A DNA stretch of 5,077 nt, taken from the NCBI GenBank assembly GCA_029879595.1, contig JAOUPZ010000235.1, positions 1-5,077 on the forward strand, given 5' to 3'. Below, piece after piece: positions 1 to 3,990 of this stretch (its first letter is position 1; each line of letters begins with the position of its first letter). Source of the stretch: Deltaproteobacteria bacterium (GTDB lineage: Bacteria; SAR324; JACQKK01). The translations under genes were made by a program, and so were the position numbers. Under the pieces are notes generated by a model that ran no database searches, was not told where the DNA came from, and saw only the letters and a program-made list of their open reading frames with translations.

Positions 1-88
1 CTCGTCATGTCAAGTATTTTTTCAGGATTAACAATTTATCCTTTTTAGAAAAACCTCATTATCCATCCGGGTGATTCCGGCAGATCAT

Positions 89-124
89 CGGCGCTGTCAG
101 GGGCGCTGTCAGGGGCGCTGTCAG
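89..124. repeat. Three tandem 12-bp repeats just beyond the cytochrome stop codon
   Basis: Three contiguous copies of GGGCGCTGTCAG (89-100, 101-112, 113-124). The first has C in place of the first G, and a degenerate fourth copy follows at 125. The array begins about 44 bp beyond the cytochrome stop on the minus strand, where the unit reads CTGACAGCGCCC. It lies outside the annotated coding sequence. The rest of 1-167 contains no gene I can support and no clear terminator: only a weak AGGAT/ATCCT hairpin at about 27-45 and a CCGG/CCGG pair at 67-80. Confidence 0.85.
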
Positions 125-167
125 GGGCGGCTGTCCCGCTTTTTCAGGGCGGTTTCCCGGACGTCGT

Positions 168-896
168 TCATTCCTCATCCTCTTCCTCATCGCCGCCTTC
201 CTCATCGCCACCTTCCTCATCTCCGCCTTCCTCATCGCCGCCTTCCTCATCGCCGCCTTCCTCATCGCCGTCTTCCTCATCGCCGTCTTCTTCGTCTTCT
301 TCACCTTCGGCGGGTTTTTCGGGCAGGGGCTTACCGGCCCGCAGGGCCTTCAGGTTGGCTTTTTTCAGCATGAACTCAGCGTTCTCTGAGTGCGGATTAT
401 GGCATTTGATGCAGCGTTCCTCGTCTTCTGCCAAGGGACCTTCGCTAAGAAGATTTTCATAATCGGTGGGATGAAGATCCTCGTCTTCTTCCTCTTCATG
501 ACAGTTAAAACAGGTCTGCACCACCGGTTTTTTGAGCAGCCTTTTGTACGCGGACTTGTGGGGATCATGGCATTCAATGCATTCTCCATCCTCCACCGGC
601 GAGTGCACCGTCTCCTTGGTGAACTTTTCCTCATCGTGACAGTCGTAGCATAGCGCCGGCACGGGCATGTCCATCATGGACTTCTTGCTGGTATTATGGC
701 AGTCGGAGCAGCTGCCCTCGACAAAGGGCGGGTGGGTGACCACGGGGCGGGCCTTTTTTCTGGCCTTCCCAGCAATGATCTCCGGCTTTACCCCGTCAAA
801 GAATATGCTCAGGGTCTCGTCGCTGATCTCCACGCAACTCCCCATCAGAGTGGCCACCGCGATAATCAACAACCCCTTGCCGATATTTCCCATCAT
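168..896 (-). CDS. Pentaheme c-type cytochrome lipoprotein with acidic GGDEE-repeat tail
   Basis: A 242-residue exported multiheme cytochrome, expected to carry electrons in the periplasm or at the outer membrane. Residues 1-21 look like a lipoprotein signal: Lys7, a hydrophobic core, then LMGSC with Cys21 as the probable lipidated residue. Met at -3 is tolerated but not classical. Val22 at +2 does not suggest inner-membrane retention by the E. coli rule. Five CXXCH heme sites start at C63, C83, C106, C129 and C162. Five further histidines (H55, H98, H113, H142, H169) sit near them, enough for bis-His ligation of all five hemes. Spacing such as HSPVEDGECIECH matches the doubled-CXXCH/cytochrome c3-like class. 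Residues about 198-242 are almost only Asp, Glu and Gly and look disordered. The gene lies 103 bp after the NHL lipoprotein gene and is probably co-transcribed with it. The start could be Met1 or Met2: GGGA lies 3 or 6 bases upstream respectively. Heme binding is confident; electron partners are unknown. Confidence 0.93.
   Translation of the reverse strand: MMGNIGKGLLIIAVATLMGSCVEISDETLSIFFDGVKPEIIAGKARKKARPVVTHPPFVEGSCSDCHNTSKKSMMDMPVPALCYDCHDEEKFTKETVHSPVEDGECIECHDPHKSAYKRLLKKPVVQTCFNCHEEEEDEDLHPTDYENLLSEGPLAEDEERCIKCHNPHSENAEFMLKKANLKALRAGKPLPEKPAEGEEDEEDGDEEDGDEEGGDEEGGDEEGGDEEGGDEEGGDEEEDEE
183..287 (-). repeat. Seven in-frame 15-bp tandem repeats encoding (G/D)GDEE
   Basis: The plus-strand unit is TTCCTCATCGCCGCC, with copies starting at 183, 198, 213, 228, 243, 258 and 273. 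Copies differ by single substitutions (ACC, TCC or GTC in the glycine/aspartate codons). On the coding strand each copy adds Gly-Gly-Asp-Glu-Glu, or Asp-Gly-Asp-Glu-Glu in the two copies nearest the heme domain. Because the unit is five codons, gain or loss of copies would keep the frame and only change tail length. The array is contiguous without spacers, so it is not CRISPR-like. Confidence 0.95.
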
Positions 897-940
897 ATTC
901 CCGTTAACCCCCGAGAAGTTATTTTATCCTTCAGTCGCCA

Positions 941-997
941 TGTGCTTATGGCAAGCACACCCAACCTCCGGATTGCAGACTCATGCCAGTTGCATGA
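941..997 (-). other. Two hairpins between the propeller and cytochrome genes
   Basis: The 103-bp spacer holds two perfect inverted repeats. TCATGC/GCATGA (981-986 with 992-997, 5-nt loop) sits just after the propeller stop codon. TGTGCTT/AAGCACA (941-947 with 953-959, 5-nt loop) lies 45 bp before the cytochrome start. Neither is followed by a U-tract on the minus strand, so they are poor intrinsic terminators. They more likely affect mRNA processing, stability or relative expression within one transcript. I found no good -35/-10 pair here for a separate cytochrome promoter. Confidence 0.5.
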
Positions 998-999
998 TC

Positions 1000-2451
1000 T
1001 TATTCCCCATCCTCTTCCTCATCCCCGCCTTCTTCATCTTCCTCGCCGTCTCCCTCCTCATCCCCGCCTTCCCCATCTTCCTCGCTGTCTTCCTCTTCAT
1101 CATCACCCCCCTCTTCTTCATCAGCGGACTGGTCATCCTTCCCATCCTTTTTCCCATCCTTGCCGTCACCGCCTTTTTTATCGTCCTTCTTGTCCTTCTT
1201 CTTGGGCCGCAGGTCCTTTCCAAAGGCGAACAGGGATACGTTTCTGCCGTTGGCCGTGTTAAATCCGGACATCCAGATCAGGTATTGGAACTCCCAGCCC
1301 TCGGGAGCCAGGGTTTTGTAGTACTCCAGGTTTTCGTAGTCAATGTGGATGTCAAGCGGCATATATATGGATTCCACCAGACCGGTATTTTCGGAGTATG
1401 ATCTGAGTCCGAAGGGCTTTCTGAAGTGGCCATACAGGGAGCGCTTGTATTTTTTATCCTTTTTGTTGATATCAGAGGGGGGAACCTTTTCCTTCTTGGT
1501 ATAGAAGTTCTTGGACAGGAACATCACCACTTCTTCCTGATTTTTCTTCCTGGCGTACCCTCCCTCGATGACGTAAACCATGCCGTCCTTGTCCACGTCG
1601 ATGCCCTGCAGCTTGATGAAATGTCCCAGCGCGTTGACCCGGTGCCCGTAGCGGGAGACGACGTTTCCCTCCTGGTCGAATATCTTTATCCGTCCGTTGA
1701 AGGTATCGGTGACGTATATCAGGCCCTTTTCATCTACGGTGATCCCCATGGGGTACTGAAACTCGGTATCACCCACGCCTTTCTTGCCCAGGGTGCCGAT
1801 CACATCCAGGGTGTTCTTGTTGAGGATCACGATTCTGGAATTGAACCAGTCAACATAGAACAGCTTGTCTCCGTATATCCCCACGTCAACGGGGCGCCCC
1901 GGCACCTCGGCCATTTTGATGAAATTATCATTCTGGTCGAATACAACTACCTTGCCCTTCTCTTCATTTGTCTTGAAGGTCCCCAGCAGCTTCTGGCCCT
2001 CGAAATCCGGGCCCACCAGATATTTGTGATTCTGGTCATCCACGACTATTCCGGCGATGTTGGCAAGACTGGCGTGCTGGATAAGGCGCAGATTTTTTGT
2101 GGGGATGTGAAATACCCAGTATCCGGATTTTCTCCGGCCGTCGGTGATATACAGGCGATCCTTGCTGGAGGCCAGCCCGGTGGGCTCAACTATGCGCTTG
2201 GTGTCGCCCTCGTCCAGGCCGATGACAAAGCGTTGAAACTGTGAAGGGGGGGTGAGGTCGTTCTGGCTGCCGAAGGACATCAGGTGTATGACCCCCCCGG
2301 AGGCGTCCATGTAAAAACGCTCCGACATGGGATCGTAGGGCTTGTATTGGGAGCACCCTGAGACCGACAGCAGGATGGCTCCGGCCAGGGCCGGGAAAAT
2401 CAAAGCTCTGAGATAGCTGGCGGTTATGTTCATCGATAAAAACATTCCCAT
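1000..2451 (-). CDS. NHL-repeat (six-bladed beta-propeller) lipoprotein with charged low-complexity tail
   Basis: A 483-residue exported lipoprotein. Residues 1-33 hold a hydrophobic stretch ending in VSGC, with Cys33 as the lipid site; Ser34 at +2 suggests the outer membrane. Propeller blades are visible at about 87-116 (EPTGLASSKDRLYITDG), 132-147, 185-222 (VDVGIYGDKLFYVDWFNSR), 231-269 (YPMGITVDEKGLIYVTDT, a textbook NHL repeat) and 275-311 (LQGIDVDKDGMVYVIEG). A Tyr/Trp-rich segment at 344-410 may complete the propeller. There is no CXXCH, so it binds no covalent heme. Residues 416-437 are Lys/Asp/Gly-rich, and 443-483 are almost all Glu, Asp and Gly. NHL propellers usually act as protein- or ligand-binding scaffolds. 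Next to a multiheme lipoprotein, this one may organise a redox complex (inference). Met1, Met3 or Met7 could start it; Met7 (at 2433) gives the most compact signal peptide, but no strong ribosome site decides. Confidence 0.9.
   Translation of the reverse strand: MGMFLSMNITASYLRALIFPALAGAILLSVSGCSQYKPYDPMSERFYMDASGGVIHLMSFGSQNDLTPPSQFQRFVIGLDEGDTKRIVEPTGLASSKDRLYITDGRRKSGYWVFHIPTKNLRLIQHASLANIAGIVVDDQNHKYLVGPDFEGQKLLGTFKTNEEKGKVVVFDQNDNFIKMAEVPGRPVDVGIYGDKLFYVDWFNSRIVILNKNTLDVIGTLGKKGVGDTEFQYPMGITVDEKGLIYVTDTFNGRIKIFDQEGNVVSRYGHRVNALGHFIKLQGIDVDKDGMVYVIEGGYARKKNQEEVVMFLSKNFYTKKEKVPPSDINKKDKKYKRSLYGHFRKPFGLRSYSENTGLVESIYMPLDIHIDYENLEYYKTLAPEGWEFQYLIWMSGFNTANGRNVSLFAFGKDLRPKKKDKKDDKKGGDGKDGKKDGKDDQSADEEEGGDDEEEDSEEDGEGGDEEGDGEEDEEGGDEEEDGE
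1003..1206 (-). repeat. Low-complexity coding segment: Lys/Asp block then Glu/Asp/Gly tail of the propeller protein
   Basis: This is the 3' end of the propeller gene. The first part (about 1141-1206) encodes a mixed Lys/Asp/Gly stretch (PKKKDKKDDKKGG and following). The second (1003-1125) encodes an irregular acidic tail with recurring GGDEE and GDGEE words. Codons are GAx/GGx, so the coding strand is strongly purine-rich and the plus strand pyrimidine-rich. Unlike the cytochrome array it has no fixed repeat length, but the same GGDEE word occurs in both. Confidence 0.8.
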
Positions 2452-2749
2452 CGGGTCGTGTTGACCGTTTCTGCCTGTTTCGGCGTTCTTTGGTTGCTGC
2501 CGTTACTGGTGTCTGGATTTCCCCTGCTTCCCCGCGCCCGCTCAGGCCCGCCCCTGAAAAAAGCTGGCTGCCTGAAGGGCTGTTTCATCAATTCCGGCGC
2601 CCTGACTGATAACTTGTATGTTATTTCAGGATATCCCCGTCAGCCGTTTGGTTCAAATGCCGGCAAACACTGGATTTTGCCAACCAGATATTTTCCCTCG
2701 ATTGCAAAGGCCGTTTTCCCCTTGGCCCCGCCCGGGGCGGTTCACTTTA

Positions 2750-2778
2750 CGATAAGCAACTGAACTGCAGGCTTATCG
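2750..2778. promoter_or_regulatory. 8-bp perfect inverted repeat just beyond the predicted start site
   Basis: CGATAAGC (2750-2757) and GCTTATCG (2771-2778) are perfectly complementary, separated by 13 bp. The arms fall at roughly +6 to +34 relative to the predicted start of the 2791-2820 promoter. This placement suits a repressor operator or a 5' mRNA hairpin. No U-tract follows on either strand, so it is not an intrinsic terminator. The binding factor is unknown. Confidence 0.45.
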
Positions 2779-2790
2779 CAGGAATTAACC

Positions 2791-2820
2791 CATATAACAA
2801 ATTTCATCCGAAAAAGTCAA
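2791..2820 (-). promoter_or_regulatory. Candidate sigma70-type promoter for the propeller-cytochrome pair
   Basis: On the minus strand TTGACT (2815-2820, 5 of 6 to TTGACA) is separated by 18 bp from TATATG (2791-2796, 4 of 6). Transcription would start near 2784, giving a leader of about 330 nt before the propeller start codon. A second, weaker candidate lies closer: TTGAAC (2651-2656), 17 bp, TATCCT (2628-2633), with a start near 2621. I cannot tell from sequence which is used. Confidence 0.4.
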
Positions 2821-3033
2821 CAATTCTTCAGGGTTCGAGGCTTTATATATACATATATGCTCAAGTTCCGAGGCCCCTTTATACAGGGGCGTTGCCGGGT
2901 CATTCTGGTAAGACAAGCAAAAACCCGGCCTAACTTATGTCTGGTGCCGGTCTGGCCTGGCGTTGTTGTTTCTGGTAATGCTGCCGGTCACTGCCTTTTC
3001 GGGCGGGGCATAGCGCGCCATGAAGGCAGCCCC

Positions 3034-3079
3034 AAAAAAAAGGACTCGCGGCTGTAATAAATCATCTCCGCAAGTCCTT
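3034..3079 (-). terminator. Intrinsic terminator of the tRNA-Val transcript
   Basis: On the minus strand AAGGACT (3073-3079) and GCGG (3068-3071) pair with CCGC (3048-3051) and AGTCCTT (3040-3046): eleven base pairs with one internal mismatch and a 16-nt loop. A run of eight U residues (3034-3041) completes the signal, the first two of them lying in the stem. It begins about 21 nt beyond the tRNA 3' end and should separate the tRNA/clpP side from the propeller-cytochrome genes. Confidence 0.85.
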
Positions 3080-3100
3080 GGTTCTTCGCTAAGTTTTCAG

Positions 3101-3173
3101 TGGGCGGTACAAGGATCGAACTTGTGACCTACGGCTTGTGACGCCGTCGCTCTCCCAGCTGAGCTAACCGCCC
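3101..3173 (-). tRNA. tRNA-Val (anticodon CAC)
   Basis: A complete 73-nt cloverleaf on the minus strand. The acceptor stem is GGGCGGT with ACCGCCC, the D arm GCTC/GAGC with an AGCTGGGA loop, and the T arm ACAAG/CTTGT around TTCGATC. The anticodon arm reads ACGGC-GTCACAA-GCCGT, which places CAC at 34-36 after the invariant U33. It therefore reads GUG valine codons. The discriminator base is A, and the bases after it are CTG, so CCA is not encoded and must be added by tRNA nucleotidyltransferase. Position 32 is G rather than the usual pyrimidine. The gene sits downstream of clpP with its own likely promoter and terminator. Confidence 0.95.
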
Positions 3174-3204
3174 TGTTGTCTTTTACTTCCCCCCGGGAAT
3201 AAAA

Positions 3205-3234
3205 AATCTACCCGAGACAGCGAGGTTTTGTCCA
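3205..3234 (-). promoter_or_regulatory. Candidate promoter for tRNA-Val
   Basis: On the minus strand TGGACA (3229-3234, 5 of 6 to TTGACA) is followed after 18 bp by TAGATT (3205-3210, 4 of 6 to TATAAT). A run of T and then a GC-rich CCCGGGGGG segment lies between the -10 and the tRNA. The expected start is near 3198, about 25 nt before the mature tRNA end. A GC-rich region near the start site is common at stable-RNA promoters under stringent control; its role here is inferred. Confidence 0.45.
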
Positions 3235-3268
3235 GGGTAAAAACGCGTTGTGTTCCTGGATCTGTTAA

Positions 3269-3292
3269 CAGCCGGGTGGAAGGCCCGCGCTG
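3269..3292 (-). other. Hairpin immediately after clpP; possible weak terminator
   Basis: Starting 3 bp beyond the clpP stop, CAGC-CGGG (3289-3292 and 3284-3287, with one bulged base between) pairs with CCCG-GCTG (3273-3276 and 3269-3272) around a 7-nt loop. Only two U residues follow on the minus strand. Termination would be inefficient without Rho, so clpP transcripts may read into the tRNA. It may instead protect the clpP mRNA 3' end. Confidence 0.4.
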
Positions 3293-3295
3293 GCT

Positions 3296-3898
3296 TCAGG
3301 CCACCTTGTGCTTGAGCTTGTTCTTGCCCATTATCTCGTCGATGATGCCGTATTTCATGGCCTGTCTGGGGTCCATGAAAAAGTCGCGCTGGGTATCCTG
3401 CTCAATGACCTCCAGAGATTTGCCGGTGTGCTGAGTGAGAATCTCGTTGGTGATGGACTTCAGCCGGATCACCTCCCGGGCGTGGATGTCAATGTCGGAG
3501 GCCTGCCCGGAAAGTCCGCCGAAGGGCTGGTGGATCATGATCCTGGCGTGGGGCAGGGAGTAGCGCTTGCCGGGGGTGCCGGCGGCAAGCAGGATGGCTC
3601 CCAGGCTGGCGGCCTGCCCCAGGCAGATCGTCTGCACGTCGGGCCGGATATACTGCATGGTATCGTAGATGGACAGCCCTGCCGTCAGATAACCGCCCGG
3701 GCAGTTGATGTACATGGCTATTTCCTGGTCGGGGTCCTCGGCCTCAAGAAACAGCAGTTGGGCGATGATCAGGTTGGCCATTGTGTCGTCCACCGCGCTG
3801 CCCAGAAAAATAATGCGGTCTTTCAGCAGGCGCGAGTAGATGTCATATGCCCGCTCGCCCCTGTTGCTCTGTTCCACTACCATTGGTACTAGAGTCAT
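3296..3898 (-). CDS. clpP: ATP-dependent Clp protease proteolytic subunit ClpP
   Basis: A 200-residue cytosolic serine peptidase. It forms the double-heptamer barrel that degrades proteins unfolded and fed in by ClpX or ClpA. The catalytic triad is intact: Ser98 in GQAASLGA, His123 in RIMIHQP and Asp172 in QRDFFMDP, with the same spacing as E. coli (97/122/171). Family signatures run from the start: MTLVPMVVEQ, GERAYDIYSRLLKDRIIFLG, the INCPGG loop near 64-69, and the handle helix after SGQASDI. Length is normal. I chose ATG at 3898 over the ATG at 3919 because the protein then begins at the conserved MxLVPMV sequence and an AGGGAG ribosome site lies 10 bases upstream. The longer form would add seven residues. 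It follows tig by 92 bp, the usual order, but clpX does not follow; tRNA-Val does. The extreme C-terminus (KNKLKHKVA) is basic. Confidence 0.98.
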   Translation of the reverse strand: MTLVPMVVEQSNRGERAYDIYSRLLKDRIIFLGSAVDDTMANLIIAQLLFLEAEDPDQEIAMYINCPGGYLTAGLSIYDTMQYIRPDVQTICLGQAASLGAILLAAGTPGKRYSLPHARIMIHQPFGGLSGQASDIDIHAREVIRLKSITNEILTQHTGKSLEVIEQDTQRDFFMDPRQAMKYGIIDEIMGKNKLKHKVA

Positions 3899-3924
3899 GG
3901 CTTTCCGGCTCCCTTGCATGTTTG

Positions 3925-3953
3925 ATTATGGGCCCTGCCACCCCGCCCGGCCA
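3925..3953 (-). promoter_or_regulatory. Weak candidate internal promoter ahead of clpP
   Basis: CATAAT (3925-3930, 5 of 6 to TATAAT) lies on the minus strand 17 bp from a poor -35, TGGCCG (3948-3953, 3 of 6). A start near 3918 would leave about 20 nt before the chosen clpP start codon. It could give tig-independent clpP expression, but the -35 falls inside a GC-rich tandem repeat and the match may be chance. Confidence 0.2.
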
Positions 3954-3961
3954 CCCCGCCC
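3937..3961. repeat. GC-rich 12-bp direct repeat in the tig-clpP spacer
   Basis: GCCACCCCGCCC occurs at 3937-3948 and again at 3950-3961, one base apart, giving a 13-bp period. Next to it, CTGGA/TCCAG (3963-3967 with 3971-3975) forms a small inverted repeat. The spacer contains no U-tract that would end the tig transcript, so tig and clpP are likely co-transcribed. Confidence 0.7.
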
Positions 3962-3990
3962 TGCCTGGATGGTCCAGTCCGGATGGCCCC

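Larger units (their letters stand above)
2452..3033. other. Gene-free stretch of about 580 bp: probable leader and control region of the propeller-cytochrome pair
   Basis: I see no credible protein gene here. A 101-codon plus-strand frame (2458-2763) and a 66-codon one (2857-3057) lack ribosome sites and recognisable content, and the second runs into the tRNA terminator. Structured elements include GGCAAA/TTTGCC (2662-2667 with 2676-2681), GCCCC/GGGGC (about 2725-2738), GCCCCT/AGGGGC (2873-2878 with 2885-2890) and GCCGGGT/ACCCGGC (2894-2900 with 2923-2929). A TA-rich run lies at 2842-2859. None of the hairpins is followed by a U-tract. I looked for the conserved core of a c-di-GMP-I riboswitch, plausible upstream of cytochromes, and did not find it. 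Confidence 0.55.

Noticed and set aside
183..287. CRISPR array
   Set aside because: The 15-bp units are contiguous with no spacers and lie in frame within a coding sequence.
975..989. Sigma54-type promoter ahead of the cytochrome gene (TGGCATG...TGCA on the minus strand)
   Set aside because: The GG-to-GC distance is 9 bp instead of the required 10, so it is unlikely to be functional.
667..1401. Plus-strand open frames rich in Leu/Ile/Phe or Pro/His across the acidic tails
   Set aside because: The hydrophobic or His/Pro content is the direct complement of the GAx/GGx codon repeats, not an independent membrane protein.
1426..2244. 272-codon plus-strand open frame opposite the propeller gene
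   Set aside because: It is antisense to a clear NHL protein, has no recognisable domain or ribosome site, and is explained by the base bias of the real gene.
2458..2763. Possible 101-residue secreted protein divergent from the propeller gene
   Set aside because: It starts with GTG seven bases from the propeller start, has no ribosome site, and has no family resemblance beyond a chance hydrophobic stretch.
2452..2784. c-di-GMP or other known riboswitch in the propeller leader
   Set aside because: Such elements occur upstream of some multiheme cytochrome genes, but I could not find the conserved core bases by eye; a covariance search would be decisive.
2873..2890. Intrinsic terminator at GCCCCT/AGGGGC
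   Set aside because: The hairpin is short (6 bp) and no U-tract follows on either strand.
3101..3173. Integrated mobile element at tRNA-Val
   Set aside because: No integrase, transposase or duplicated tRNA 3' end is present in the window; only the altered gene order hints at rearrangement.
3308..3892. 194-codon plus-strand open frame opposite clpP, and a 230-codon one opposite tig (3847-4539)
   Set aside because: Both are shadows of highly conserved minus-strand genes whose identity is certain.
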